64,000 nt of DNA from Schlesneria paludicola DSM 18645 (GCF_000255655.1 NZ_JH636434.1:2353-66352), one strand, 5' to 3'. Shown: positions 8,621-17,265, counted from the first letter of the stretch. Translations and numbers: made by a program. The notes: generated from the letters alone by a model not told the origin.

Positions 8621-9665
8621 TACAAGCCCATCGTCGGCGCCGTCGAACGGTTCAAAAATCGAAATGACCACACGTTTTGCCATCTCCGCCGACGATGTCC
8701 GCAGTGCCGCTGCAATGATCGCATCCGTAGCGGTGCGGACTCCGCTGCTGGAGTTCGCATCGCTCAACGCGCTGACCGGAAGTCGGGTTCTCGTTAAGTT
8801 TGAAGGCGCACAACACACCGGCTCGTTCAAGTTTCGCGGGGCTTACAACCGTCTCGCGCGGATTGACGCATCCGCAAAAGCGGCTGGCGTCGTGGCGTGG
8901 TCATCAGGCAACCATGCCCAGGGCGTGGCGGCGGCCGCGAGGCTGCTCGGGATGCCGGCCGCGATTGTGATGCCCTCAGATGCCCCCATCATCAAAATCG
9001 AGAACACACGCGCACTCGGGGCCGAGGTCGTGCTCTATGATCGCGAGACCGAATCGCGAGAAACCATTGCCGGTAACCTTTCCGTGCGCCGGGGCGCGAT
9101 CCTCGTTCCGTCCTATGACGACCCGTTCGTCATCGCCGGTCAGGGCACGATCGGCCTCGAAATCCTCTCACAGGCAGCGGAAGCTGGTATACGTGTCGGC
9201 CAAGTGCTGATTTGCTGTGGCGGCGGCGGCATGACCGCGGGCATTGCGACGGCGATCAAAGACACCGCTCCTGCAACGCAGATCTACTGCGTCGAGCCGC
9301 AGGCCTTCGATGACACCGCCCGTTCATTGGCGAGCGGAAAACGTGAATCCGTTCCGAAGGGTGCACGTTCCATCTGTGATGCGTTGATGACGAACAGCCC
9401 CGGCGAACTAACCTTTCCGATTAATCAGGCGCTTCTCTCCGGTGCCCTCACAGTGAGCGATGATCAGGTCCGTTCTGCGATCTGTTTCGCGTTCGAGACG
9501 ATGAAGCTGGTTGTCGAACCCGGCGGCGCGGTGGCGCTCGCAGCACTTTTGGAGGGTCTCGCCCCGCCCGCCGAAGGTGCAACCGTCGTCATCATCTCCG
9601 GCGCCAACGTCGATCCAGAACTCTACGCGGCAATCATCACCAAGTCCGGTCGTCGGAATCCATAA
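8610..9665 (+). CDS. PLP-dependent threonine dehydratase-like enzyme
   Basis: 351 residues from the ATG at 8610, inside the end of the preceding gene; a second ATG at 8664 is equally plausible because no ribosome site separates them. It belongs to the fold-type II PLP family: Gly-Ser-Phe-Lys-Phe-Arg-Gly-Ala (Schiff-base Lys), Ser-Ser-Gly-Asn-His-Ala-Gln-Gly, and the phosphate loop Cys-Gly-Gly-Gly-Gly-Met. There is no C-terminal ACT-like regulatory domain, so it resembles catabolic TdcB or serine/threonine racemase-dehydratases rather than biosynthetic IlvA. The expected reaction is deamination of L-threonine or L-serine to the 2-oxo acid. Threonine specificity is not certain. Confidence 0.85.
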   Translation: MSNNTSPSSAPSNGSKIEMTTRFAISADDVRSAAAMIASVAVRTPLLEFASLNALTGSRVLVKFEGAQHTGSFKFRGAYNRLARIDASAKAAGVVAWSSGNHAQGVAAAARLLGMPAAIVMPSDAPIIKIENTRALGAEVVLYDRETESRETIAGNLSVRRGAILVPSYDDPFVIAGQGTIGLEILSQAAEAGIRVGQVLICCGGGGMTAGIATAIKDTAPATQIYCVEPQAFDDTARSLASGKRESVPKGARSICDALMTNSPGELTFPINQALLSGALTVSDDQVRSAICFAFETMKLVVEPGGAVALAALLEGLAPPAEGATVVIISGANVDPELYAAIITKSGRRNP

Positions 9666-9909
9666 ACATTTCGACAACGGTCACGGACGACAGATTGACA
9701 CAGGCTTTGGTGATTAGCCCTCCCCGCCATTCGGGGGCGGACGGGAAATCAAATATACGATCTGATCGGGTCGTCGGCCTGACCGATCCTATCTTTCCTA
9801 AATCGCATGTCTGCCGTTAAACTTGCGGTCTTCCCCTGCCCACGCCTCATTTCCGGGGGTGACGGGAACCTCTTCGATAGATCCAACTTACTCGGTCAAG
9901 AATTCTGCC

Positions 9910-11019
9910 ATGCACGTTGCCCCGCTGGATTTGAGCAAACTGAAAGTGTTTCCACTCGCGGAACGGACGAGCCTCACTCGTGCCGACGACATCGTGATCG
10001 ATCCCGATTCCACACCGAAACCGAGTTCCGAGAAGATTGCGCCGCTGATCCGTGACTGTGCGCAGAAAATCCGTGCCGCTCGCGAACGCGGTGCATCGGT
10101 GATGCTGATTTACGGAGCGCATTTGCTGCGGAACGGCGCCGCGAAAATCCTGGAACGGATGATGGCGAAAGAGTGGGTCACGCATCTGGCAACCAACGGC
10201 GCGGGAACGATTCATGACTGGGAATATGCCTGGTTCGGCGCGTCCACAGAAAGCGTCGAAATGAACGTGAATAACGGCACGTTCGGAACCTGGAACGAAA
10301 CCGCGTCCAATATTCATTTGGCTCTGATGGCCGGAGCGCTTGATGGGCTGGGATACGGCCGCGCCCTGGGCCGGTTGATTCACGAAGACGGCGTCACGTT
10401 GCCCACGCAGGCGGAACTGGCGAGTCTGATCTCGGCCTCACCCGGCCATCCACTCACCCCCGCTCGCGCGGATTTGCTGCGTGCGATGAACGAACAGGGG
10501 TGGCCGTCAGGACGGATCAAGATCGAGCATCGATGGAAGTTCGCCTCGATTCTGGCCCAGGCATACAAGCACGGAATTCCGCTGACCGTTCATCCGGGGA
10601 TCGGATACGACATTATTTCGAACCATCCGGTCTTTAACGGCGGTGTCATCGGACGCGCCGCGGAATGGGATTTCAAGCTGTTTGGCGGGTCGCTCGAGAA
10701 TCTCGACGGCGGTGTCGTGTTGTCAGTCGGCTCGGCCATCATGGGGCCGCAGGTGTTCGAGAAGAGCGCCAGTTGCGTCAATAATCTCAGGCTGCAAAGT
10801 GGTCGTTCGATCGTGAAAGACCACACGATCTACGTCGTTGACCTTCAAGACGGCGGAGGATGGGACTGGACCAAGGGAGAGCCGCCGAAAACGAACGCGG
10901 CCTATTACCTGCGGTTCTGCAAAAGCTACTCTCGCATGGGTGGCGCGATGCATTACCTGCAGTCGGACAATGCTACGTTCATCCACAATTTGTATCACCA
11001 ATTGACGCAACCGGTTTGA
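9910..11019 (+). CDS. Deoxyhypusine-synthase-fold protein of unknown function
   Basis: 369 residues from ATG 9910; the frame extends upstream to 9823 but that part looks non-coding. Several blocks resemble deoxyhypusine synthase: a Leu-Ile-Tyr-Gly-Ala-His-Leu-Leu strand-helix, Thr-His-Leu-Ala-Thr-Asn-Gly-Ala-Gly-Thr-Ile-His-Asp (compare the NAD-binding Thr-Thr-Gly-Gly of DHS), a Gly-Ile-Pro segment, and Gly-Gly-Val-Val-Leu-Ser-Val-Gly-Ser-Ala. Bacteria lack eIF5A, so hypusine synthesis is unlikely; bacterial relatives can act on spermidine as homospermidine-synthase-like enzymes. I cannot identify a catalytic Lys with confidence. A hairpin separates it from proB 114 bp downstream. The family call is from remembered motif similarity. 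Confidence 0.5.
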   Translation: MHVAPLDLSKLKVFPLAERTSLTRADDIVIDPDSTPKPSSEKIAPLIRDCAQKIRAARERGASVMLIYGAHLLRNGAAKILERMMAKEWVTHLATNGAGTIHDWEYAWFGASTESVEMNVNNGTFGTWNETASNIHLALMAGALDGLGYGRALGRLIHEDGVTLPTQAELASLISASPGHPLTPARADLLRAMNEQGWPSGRIKIEHRWKFASILAQAYKHGIPLTVHPGIGYDIISNHPVFNGGVIGRAAEWDFKLFGGSLENLDGGVVLSVGSAIMGPQVFEKSASCVNNLRLQSGRSIVKDHTIYVVDLQDGGGWDWTKGEPPKTNAAYYLRFCKSYSRMGGAMHYLQSDNATFIHNLYHQLTQPV

Positions 11020-11033
11020 AGGGGGCGAGTCCA

Positions 11034-11051
11034 ACGCGGCCGAGGCCGCGT
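11034..11051 (+). terminator. GC-rich hairpin between the DHS-fold gene and proB
   Basis: ACGCGGCC and GGCCGCGT form a perfect inverted repeat around two bases (a 7-bp stem with a 4-nt loop in RNA), followed by TTT. It lies 15 bp after the stop of the upstream gene and 83 bp before proB. Confidence 0.5.
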
Positions 11052-11133
11052 TTCCGCCTCTGTTTTCAAGAATGCGTCGCCCCCCTCGGAACCGGCATCG
11101 ACGCTCATTTTCTTCAATTCAGAAATCTCTGTT

Positions 11134-12276
11134 ATGTCATCGGATCACCGACGGGACGTTTTGAATCGTGTGCGTACGCTGGTCGTCAAAGTCGGAACGA
11201 ACGTGCTTTCGACCGACGATGATCGCTTGGATGCCGATCGAATCGCGTCACTGGCCGAGCAGGTGCATGCGATCCGCCAAATGGGAATTCAGCTCGTCCT
11301 GGTTTCCAGCGGTGCCATCGGCGCCGGGATGGGATTGCTGGGACTGAAAGAACGCCCCAAAGATCTGTCTCACCTGCAGGCCGCCGCCGCAACGGGACAG
11401 GCGCATTTGATCCATCTTTATGACAAAGCGTTTCGACCGCACGGTTACCACGCGGCTCAACTGCTTTTGACCGCGAACGATTTCAAAAACCGTTCGCGAT
11501 ACTTGAATGTGAGAAACACGCTGTTGACACTGGGCGAGTTCCACGTGATTCCCGTCGTTAACGAGAACGACACCGTCAGCACTGCGGAGATCAAGCTGGG
11601 GGACAATGATCGACTGGCGGCAATGGTCGCTGGGCTGATTCAGGCCGACCTGCTGATTATCCTCTCCGTCGTCGATGGATTGCTCACCGGTGACCCAACC
11701 GACCCCGATAGCCGCCGCATTCCACTGGTGGAACGATTCGACGACGACTTGCTGAACCTGGTCGGCGCCTCCAAAAGCTCTCGCGGCACCGGCGGGATGA
11801 AAACGAAACTCGAAGCGGTACGGACCGCGACAGCGGTCGGCGTGAATGTGATGATCGCAAATGGCAAACGGCCGAATGTGCTCTCGGAACTGCTTTCCGG
11901 GACAGACACGGGAACGCTGTTTCTGGGGGAAGGCGATGGCGTCTCGGCCTGGAAACGCTGGATCGGCTACACGATGCCGCCCAAAGGTCGACTCGTGCTG
12001 GATGCGGGAGCTCGTCGAGCCGTCGAGCTCTTGGGCAAATCCCTACTGGCGATTGGCATCGCCCGCGTGGAGGGCGATTTTGAAAAGGGCGAAGTCGTGT
12101 CACTGGTCGACGCGGACGGCGAAGAATTCGCCCGCGGCCTGACGAATTACGACACCAAGGCAACACGCACAATCGCTGGCAAGCGGACGGACGACATCGC
12201 CCGCGAACTGGGATCAGTTCCGTACGATGAAGTCATTCATCGCGACAACCTGGTGGTGATCAGCCTCACCAAATAG
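11134..12276 (+). CDS. proB: Glutamate 5-kinase with PUA domain
   Basis: 380 residues. The amino acid kinase domain starts with Val-Lys-Val-Gly-Thr-Asn-Val, then Val-Ser-Ser-Gly-Ala-Ile-Gly-Ala-Gly, the Glu-Asn-Asp-Thr-Val segment, Asp-Asn-Asp-Arg-Leu, and Gly-Thr-Gly-Gly-Met-Lys-Thr-Lys. A C-terminal PUA domain follows from about residue 285. ATP-dependent phosphorylation of L-glutamate is the first, proline-inhibited step of proline synthesis. Length and layout match E. coli ProB. proA is not adjacent, so the pathway is dispersed. The gene ends convergently with the sugar isomerase, with a shared hairpin between. Confidence 0.95.
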   Translation: MSSDHRRDVLNRVRTLVVKVGTNVLSTDDDRLDADRIASLAEQVHAIRQMGIQLVLVSSGAIGAGMGLLGLKERPKDLSHLQAAAATGQAHLIHLYDKAFRPHGYHAAQLLLTANDFKNRSRYLNVRNTLLTLGEFHVIPVVNENDTVSTAEIKLGDNDRLAAMVAGLIQADLLIILSVVDGLLTGDPTDPDSRRIPLVERFDDDLLNLVGASKSSRGTGGMKTKLEAVRTATAVGVNVMIANGKRPNVLSELLSGTDTGTLFLGEGDGVSAWKRWIGYTMPPKGRLVLDAGARRAVELLGKSLLAIGIARVEGDFEKGEVVSLVDADGEEFARGLTNYDTKATRTIAGKRTDDIARELGSVPYDEVIHRDNLVVISLTK

Positions 12277-12362
12277 ATCCTGGCGTCTCTCTACCACCAC
12301 GCGAGAGGAAACCCTTCGCCCACGTGGCTCAACGGTGATATTTCCGAGTATCAATTGCCCGA

Positions 12363-12389
12363 GGCGTTTCCCGATCACCGGGAAACGCC
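12363..12389. terminator. Bidirectional hairpin between convergent genes
   Basis: Perfect 11-bp stem GGCGTTTCCCG / CGGGAAACGCC with a 5-nt loop, midway between the ends of proB (12276) and the isomerase gene (12492). It could serve both strands; no T tract on either side. Confidence 0.6.
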
Positions 12390-12491
12390 ATCAAGCAACA
12401 ATCGATCGCAATCGACGGGGCCGTCGAAACACTCGAGGCCAGTTGATTCACCAGCCTGTTGACGATTCCACCGTGACTGTCGGGATCTCCC

Positions 12492-13340
12492 CTACAGAAT
12501 CTGGGCTCGCAGACGCTGCAGCAGTGCGGCAGCTGTGCCGATATCGCGGCGTTGACGCTCGCGATCGTGAGCGATCTCTCGCTCGATCGTCAGCGGACCA
12601 GTGTATCCGATCTCTTTCAGCGTCCGCAGATAGGTTTCCATACCGACGTCACCTTCGCCGAGCGCCACTTCCGAGCCCCATTCGGCACCGCGTTTCGCTT
12701 CGGCGGCCCACTTGGCATCCTTGCAATGAACGCTGCGAACCAGGTGACCAATCTTTTTCAAGGTTTCGATCGGGTTTCCCGTCCCGTACAGAATCATGTT
12801 CGCGGGATCGAAATTGATGAACAGATTCTGACGCTGAACATCATGGATGAACTCCAGTAGATGTTCAGCCGTTTCCTGACCGGTCTCGAGATGCAATCGC
12901 TGGCCGTTTTTGGCGACATGGTCGAGCAGGTCGCGTGTCACTTCGAGCAGGCCCTTGTAGCTCGCACTTTCCCGATCGCTGGGAACAAAGCCAATATGCA
13001 TTCCGACGGCGTCACACCCGAGCAGCTTCGTGAAGTCGGAAATTTCCTTCATTTCCTGGGCGCGAGCGGCTCGGGTGGCTTCCGGAACCAACCCCACGGT
13101 CGCAGTGGTGGTCGGAATATCCGCGTAACTTTCGCCTTCGAACCCGCCGAATACACAGGTGATGGTGATTCCGGCCGCTTTGCACTGAGCCAGGAATTTA
13201 TCGGCAACGGCTTGCGTTCGCGTTTCAGCGTGCGGCGAGTGGACTTGGACGGTAGGAATTCCAAGTTCTTTCGCCACATCCAGATGAACGCCCAGTCCCG
13301 CGTCAACCGATGCAAAAACTCCGATTTGCCATGGGGGCAT
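12492..13340 (-). CDS. Sugar phosphate isomerase/epimerase (AP endonuclease 2 family TIM barrel)
   Basis: 282 residues with the xylose-isomerase-like TIM-barrel pattern. Metal-ligand regions are recognisable as Leu-His-Leu-Glu-Thr-Gly, Phe-Asp-Pro-Ala-Asn-Met (Asp), Ser-Val-His-Cys-Lys-Asp (His) and Thr-Ile-Glu-Arg-Glu (last Glu). There is no signal peptide, so it is cytosolic. Such proteins isomerise or epimerise keto sugars or inositols; planctomycetes hold many paralogues and the substrate is not predictable here. No sugar operon surrounds it. The start is divergent from the FKBP lipoprotein gene across a 250-bp gap containing a palindrome. Confidence 0.82.
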   Translation of the reverse strand: MPPWQIGVFASVDAGLGVHLDVAKELGIPTVQVHSPHAETRTQAVADKFLAQCKAAGITITCVFGGFEGESYADIPTTTATVGLVPEATRAARAQEMKEISDFTKLLGCDAVGMHIGFVPSDRESASYKGLLEVTRDLLDHVAKNGQRLHLETGQETAEHLLEFIHDVQRQNLFINFDPANMILYGTGNPIETLKKIGHLVRSVHCKDAKWAAEAKRGAEWGSEVALGEGDVGMETYLRTLKEIGYTGPLTIEREIAHDRERQRRDIGTAAALLQRLRAQIL

Positions 13341-13450
13341 GTTGTGTCACTCCAGGGTGGAAAATAAATGAGCCGTCGCCGATGATACGCAGACCGCATT
13401 TGATGAGCCAGCGAATCCGCCATTGCGAGCGTATTCACTTCGGAGCGTGC

Positions 13451-13469
13451 CACTTCGTAATTCGAAGTG
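13451..13469. promoter_or_regulatory. Palindrome in divergent intergenic region
   Basis: CACTTCG-TAATT-CGAAGTG, two perfect 7-bp half-sites around an AT-rich centre, between the divergent starts at 13340 and 13591. The shape fits an operator for a dimeric regulator; the regulator is unknown. Confidence 0.35.
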
Positions 13470-13590
13470 ACTCGTCCGCTTACCAAACCGCGGCGATCTC
13501 CGAACTGAACTGCCAGGAGATGGAACCCTATCGGTCGCGGCAACGTGCCTCGCCGAGAATTGTCTCCCGAATTTGAAATACCCAACCGTT

Positions 13591-14064
13591 ATGTCTCGCT
13601 ATTGGTCACTTCTGCTGGTTGCGGCCTTCGTGGGTTGTGATCAACCCGCGCCGAAGGAAATCTTCCCCGCACCTCCGAAACAAGTGTTGGTCGAGCCAGG
13701 TGAAGTCGACGCCGACGCTCCCGAAGAGTTCACCACGACAGAAAGTGGTTTGAAGTACCGCATCCGACGGAAATCCGACGGTAAGAAACCGACCGTCGAG
13801 GACACCGTGCGAGTCCACTACCGCGGCACGCTGGACGACGGCACGATTTTCGATTCCTCGTACGGAAAGTCTGGACAGGCCGCGACATTCCCTCTCAAAG
13901 GAGTCGTCGCGGGATGGACCGAAGGCCTGCAACTGATCGGCGAAGGCGGAATGATTGAACTCGAGATTCCTCCGAAGCTTGGCTACGGAGAGAAGGCGAT
14001 GGGCAATTCCATTCCCGCGAACTCAACCCTGCACTTTATTGTCGAATTGTTGGAAGTGAAATAA
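13591..14064 (+). CDS. FKBP-type peptidyl-prolyl isomerase, lipoprotein
   Basis: 157 residues from the ATG at 13591; a TTG at 13573 opens the same frame but only lengthens the signal. The N-terminus is a lipoprotein signal with Phe-Val-Gly-Cys as lipobox, so it is predicted to be anchored on the periplasmic side. After a short acidic linker, one FKBP domain follows with Val-His-Tyr-Arg-Gly-Thr-Leu, Phe-Asp-Ser-Ser-Tyr, Gly-Trp-Thr-Glu-Gly and Tyr-Gly-Glu, the usual active-site aromatic residues. It catalyses cis-trans isomerisation of X-Pro bonds in exported proteins. It lies 97 bp ahead of a three-domain paralogue on the same strand, so the pair arose by tandem duplication. Confidence 0.9.
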   Translation: MSRYWSLLLVAAFVGCDQPAPKEIFPAPPKQVLVEPGEVDADAPEEFTTTESGLKYRIRRKSDGKKPTVEDTVRVHYRGTLDDGTIFDSSYGKSGQAATFPLKGVVAGWTEGLQLIGEGGMIELEIPPKLGYGEKAMGNSIPANSTLHFIVELLEVK

Positions 14065-14161
14065 TCCCCCCTTCGTGAGTGCAGCGGACCGAGGCACAGG
14101 CGAGCTTTCGTCAGTCGACCGCGATGGCACTTCAACGTGGATTTCCTGAACCGAGAAATCG

Positions 14162-15379
14162 ATGAAATACCGAACACTCCTGCTGGCAAGTCTGTTGAGC
14201 TTGCTTGCGATCTCACCAGAAAGCCTGCCCATGGTTCGCGCCGCGGAAGAAAATGCTAAAGAACCTGGTCCGTCGGATAAAGACGCGCCCAAGGAGTTCA
14301 CTGCTACGAAGAGCGGATTGAAATTTCGCGTGCTGCGAAAGTCGTCCGACGTCAAGCCGACCGCAAAAGACACCGTCAAGGTGAACTACAAGGGCTGGCT
14401 CGACAGCGGCAAAGAGTTTGACTCGTCGTATGAACGCGGCGAATCGATCGAATTTCCGCTGAACGGCGTCATTCCTGGATGGACCGAGGGAATGCAGCTT
14501 GTCGGCAAGGGTGGAATGATCGAACTCGAGATTCCCTATGAACTGGGATATGGTCTTCGCGGATCACCACCAGACATCCCCGGAAAAGCGACGCTTCACT
14601 TCATCGTCGAGTTGCTGGAAGTGAAGTCTCCGCCATCGCCCGGCAAGTCGGACGATGACGCCCCGAAAGAGTTCACGGCCACCAAGAGCGGCCTCAAATA
14701 CCGCGTCCTTCGCAAATCGAGCGACGTGAAGCCCACCGCGAAAGATACGGTCCAGGTCCACTACAAGGGCTGGCTCGACGACGGTAAAGAATTCGACTCG
14801 TCCTATGACCGCGGCGAACCCATCGAGTTTCCTCTGAACGGTGTCATCCCCGGCTGGACCGAAGGAATGCAGCTCGTCGGCAAGGGGGGAATGATCGAAC
14901 TCGAAATTCCCTATGAACTCGGTTACGGAGTCAAAGGTGCACCACCTCAGATTCCCGGAAAAGCAACCCTCCACTTCATCGTCGAACTGATCGAAGTGAC
15001 GCCGCCGGTCGAACCAGGTCCGGTCGATGCGGACGCTCCCGAAGAATTCACGACAACCAAGAGCGGCCTCAAGTATCGGGTACGGCGCAAATCTGACGGG
15101 ACAAAGCCGTCTGCCGATGACACCGTTAAGGTTCACTACAAGGGTTGGCTGAATGGCGGAAAAGTTTTCGACAGCTCATACGACCGAGGGGCTCCCATTT
15201 CGTTCCCACTGGGCGGCGTGATTAAGGGCTGGACCGAGGGAATGCAATTGATCGGCGAAGGCGGCATGATCGAACTGGATGTTCCCTACGACCTGGCCTA
15301 CGGCGAACGGGGACGGCCGCCAGTGATCCCCGCCAAGGCCCAGTTGCACTTCCTGGTGGAACTGCTCGAAGTCAAATAG
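14162..15379 (+). CDS. Secreted protein with three tandem FKBP domains
   Basis: 405 residues with an N-terminal signal peptide ending near Val-Arg-Ala-Ala. Three FKBP domains follow, each complete with Tyr-Lys-Gly-Trp-Leu, Phe-Asp-Ser-Ser-Tyr, Gly-Trp-Thr-Glu-Gly-Met-Gln and a closing His-Phe-Ile/Leu-Val-Glu-Leu. The repeat period is exactly 375 bp (starts near 14294, 14669, 15044). Domains 1 and 2 are nearly identical (Leu-Arg-Lys-Ser-Ser-Asp-Val, Leu-Val-Gly-Lys-Gly). Domain 3 has Arg-Arg-Lys-Ser-Asp-Gly and Leu-Ile-Gly-Glu-Gly, as in the single-domain gene upstream. Presumably a periplasmic folding catalyst with several sites per chain. Confidence 0.9.
   Translation: MKYRTLLLASLLSLLAISPESLPMVRAAEENAKEPGPSDKDAPKEFTATKSGLKFRVLRKSSDVKPTAKDTVKVNYKGWLDSGKEFDSSYERGESIEFPLNGVIPGWTEGMQLVGKGGMIELEIPYELGYGLRGSPPDIPGKATLHFIVELLEVKSPPSPGKSDDDAPKEFTATKSGLKYRVLRKSSDVKPTAKDTVQVHYKGWLDDGKEFDSSYDRGEPIEFPLNGVIPGWTEGMQLVGKGGMIELEIPYELGYGVKGAPPQIPGKATLHFIVELIEVTPPVEPGPVDADAPEEFTTTKSGLKYRVRRKSDGTKPSADDTVKVHYKGWLNGGKVFDSSYDRGAPISFPLGGVIKGWTEGMQLIGEGGMIELDVPYDLAYGERGRPPVIPAKAQLHFLVELLEVK
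14294..15379 (+). repeat. Three tandem 375-bp coding repeats (FKBP domains)
   Basis: In-frame tandem repeat with unit length 375 bp: 14294-14668, 14669-15043 and a slightly shorter last unit 15044-15379. Units 1 and 2 are the closest pair. The similarity makes the region prone to domain-number change by recombination. Confidence 0.85.
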
Positions 15380-15441
15380 TTCCACAGCCACTGTTTGAGA
15401 GGATCTCCCGCAGGCTCGTTGCCTTGCTCACAGCGGGTTGG

Positions 15442-15458
15442 CCGAATTGTCAATTCGG
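15442..15458. promoter_or_regulatory. 17-bp palindrome upstream of leuD
   Basis: CCGAATTG-T-CAATTCGG, perfect half-sites around one base, 67 bp before the leuD ATG and 62 bp after the FKBP stop. Suits an operator; a hairpin with a 6-bp stem is the alternative reading. Confidence 0.35.
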
Positions 15459-15524
15459 GTTTGGATCTCCAGCAGTTTCACGTTTCCGTTTTGTGTTCCA
15501 TTTTGTGATAGACGAGTTTCGACG

Positions 15525-16118
15525 ATGCAAACCATCACTCAGGTCTTTGGTAGCGGTGTTCCTCTGTTGCTGGACGATATCGATACCGATCGAATCATCC
15601 CCGCCCGATTTCTTCGCTGTGTGACGTTCGATGGACTCGGTGACCACGCGTTCGAAGACGACCGCCTGCAGGATAAGTCGCATCCTTTTGACGATGCTCG
15701 GTTCAAATCGGGATCGATTCTGGTCGCGGGTCGCAACTTCGGTTGCGGCTCGTCACGCGAACATGCTCCTCAGGCGTTGATGCGCTGGGGAATTCGGGCC
15801 ATTATCGCCGAATCGTTTGCCGAGATCTTCTTCGGCAACTGCACCACCCTCGGCATCCCCTGCGTCAGTGCGTCACGTGCAGATCTCGATCGTCTGGCTG
15901 CGGCCGTGACCACGAACCCCGTGCAGCAGATCACCGTTGACCTGATCGCCAAGCAAGTCCGCTCCGGCGACATCGTGGCCAATGTCACGATCCTTGAGAG
16001 CGCTCGTCAATCACTCAGTACCGGCAACTGGGACTTTTTGGGACAGTTGCTCGAAGGATCAACGGAAGTCAAAAACACGGCGAACCACCTGCCGTATATG
16101 ACCGGTTTCAAGGCCTGA
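15525..16118 (+). CDS. leuD: 3-isopropylmalate dehydratase small subunit
   Basis: 197 residues from ATG 15525; the open frame upstream to 15438 lacks family similarity. The swivel domain of the aconitase superfamily is clear: Leu-Asp-Asp-Ile-Asp-Thr-Asp-Arg-Ile-Ile-Pro-Ala-Arg near the start and Gly-Arg-Asn-Phe-Gly-Cys-Gly-Ser-Ser-Arg-Glu-His-Ala, the substrate-binding signature. With LeuC, which carries the iron-sulfur cluster, it isomerises 2- to 3-isopropylmalate in leucine synthesis. leuC is not adjacent, which is unusual because the two are normally cotranscribed. Length fits LeuD rather than the homoaconitase small subunit, though related substrates are possible. Confidence 0.9.
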   Translation: MQTITQVFGSGVPLLLDDIDTDRIIPARFLRCVTFDGLGDHAFEDDRLQDKSHPFDDARFKSGSILVAGRNFGCGSSREHAPQALMRWGIRAIIAESFAEIFFGNCTTLGIPCVSASRADLDRLAAAVTTNPVQQITVDLIAKQVRSGDIVANVTILESARQSLSTGNWDFLGQLLEGSTEVKNTANHLPYMTGFKA

Positions 16119-16248
16119 TTGCGAATCATTTGGCAATCGGCAATTGTTCGCTGTTGCCTGACTTCAAATAGTCTTGCAACAGCGCTGCTCAGATCCGCAC
16201 ACGCAGCGTCTCGAGCGACCTCGAATTTGGCGACGATCGGAGCGTCCA

Positions 16249-17265
16249 GTGAAGTATCGCGTCAATATCGACGAGGCAAATACAACGAAGGCGGGCTTTA
16301 GCGCGCTCCTCGACGATCGCAATCCGCGACTGCTCAATCGAGTCGGTGCGTTCTCGTCACTATTTCTGCTGGATGTGAAGCGATTCCAAGAGCCAGTCCT
16401 TGTCCTGAAAACCGAAGAACCCGGTTCGAAGCAGGTCCTGGCATTCGCGCACGATCGAATTGAATCGATCTGCTATGACATGATCAACCATTTGATCAAC
16501 GACTGCATCGTGATGGGCGCGGAGCCACTCGCGGTGCAGGATCTGATTGTGTGTGGGAAGCTCGAGAAGGCGATCGCCACTCGAATCGTGGCTGGGGTCG
16601 CCGCCGCGTGTGAAGCCCAAGGGTGCGGACTGACGGGCGGCGAAACCACGGAACAGCCGGATATCGTTCCTGTGGGAACGTATATTCTTGGCTCCAGCAT
16701 CGTCGGTGTTGTTGAACGCAGCCAGATCATCGACGGCTCAAAAATTGTTCCCGGCGATGTGGTTCTGGCCCTTCCGGCCTCTGGTCCGCACACCAACGGA
16801 TACACGCTGATCCGCGATCTCCTGAAGCGAGATCCGTCGTTATCGCAACAACCCGTCGGCAGTTCGTCATTCCTGGATGCTGTACTCGAGCCACATCGGT
16901 GTTACTACCAATCGCTCAAAGGATTGTTTGCGGACGGAGTGATCTCGGGACTCGCCCACATCACAGGCGGCGGAATCAAAGAAAACCTCGACAGAATCCT
17001 GCCCAAAAACGTCAACGCCAGGATCGACCTTGGGTGTTACAGACCCAATCCGGTTTTCACTGTGATTCGTCAGGCGTCAAAACTGCCTGACAATGACATG
17101 CTGCGAACGTTCAATCTGGGAGTCGGCATCGCACTCGTCTGCCCTCCCGCACAGGTACGACCAATCGTCGACCATCTGAAGCAGCATGGCGAGGACGCCT
17201 ACGCAATCGGCGAGATCGTTCCCGGCAACGGCGTCGTCGAGTGCCACGGAACCGTGGCTTACTAG
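16249..17265 (+). CDS. purM: Phosphoribosylformylglycinamidine cyclo-ligase
   Basis: 338 residues from a GTG at 16249 (Val-Lys-Tyr-Arg-Val-Asn-Ile-Asp); the longer frame to 16174 is out of family. The order of motifs is that of PurM: Ala-Gly-Phe-Ser, His-Asp-Arg-Ile-Glu, Asn-Asp-Cys-Ile-Val-Met-Gly-Ala-Glu-Pro-Leu, Gly-Gly-Glu-Thr-Thr-Glu, Gly-Pro-His-Thr-Asn-Gly-Tyr and His-Ile-Thr-Gly-Gly-Gly-Ile. It closes the imidazole ring of AIR with ATP in purine synthesis. There are no other pur genes nearby. The following 546 bp are gene-free, with a strong hairpin at 17671. Confidence 0.93.
   Translation: MKYRVNIDEANTTKAGFSALLDDRNPRLLNRVGAFSSLFLLDVKRFQEPVLVLKTEEPGSKQVLAFAHDRIESICYDMINHLINDCIVMGAEPLAVQDLIVCGKLEKAIATRIVAGVAAACEAQGCGLTGGETTEQPDIVPVGTYILGSSIVGVVERSQIIDGSKIVPGDVVLALPASGPHTNGYTLIRDLLKRDPSLSQQPVGSSSFLDAVLEPHRCYYQSLKGLFADGVISGLAHITGGGIKENLDRILPKNVNARIDLGCYRPNPVFTVIRQASKLPDNDMLRTFNLGVGIALVCPPAQVRPIVDHLKQHGEDAYAIGEIVPGNGVVECHGTVAY

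Noticed and set aside
11684-12172. Arg/Pro/Ser-rich 162-aa frame antisense to proB
   Set aside because: Composition typical of out-of-frame translation; proB is certain.
14294-15379. CRISPR-like array from regular repetition
   Set aside because: Units are 375 bp, in frame and encode FKBP domains; no short direct repeats with unique spacers occur anywhere in the window.
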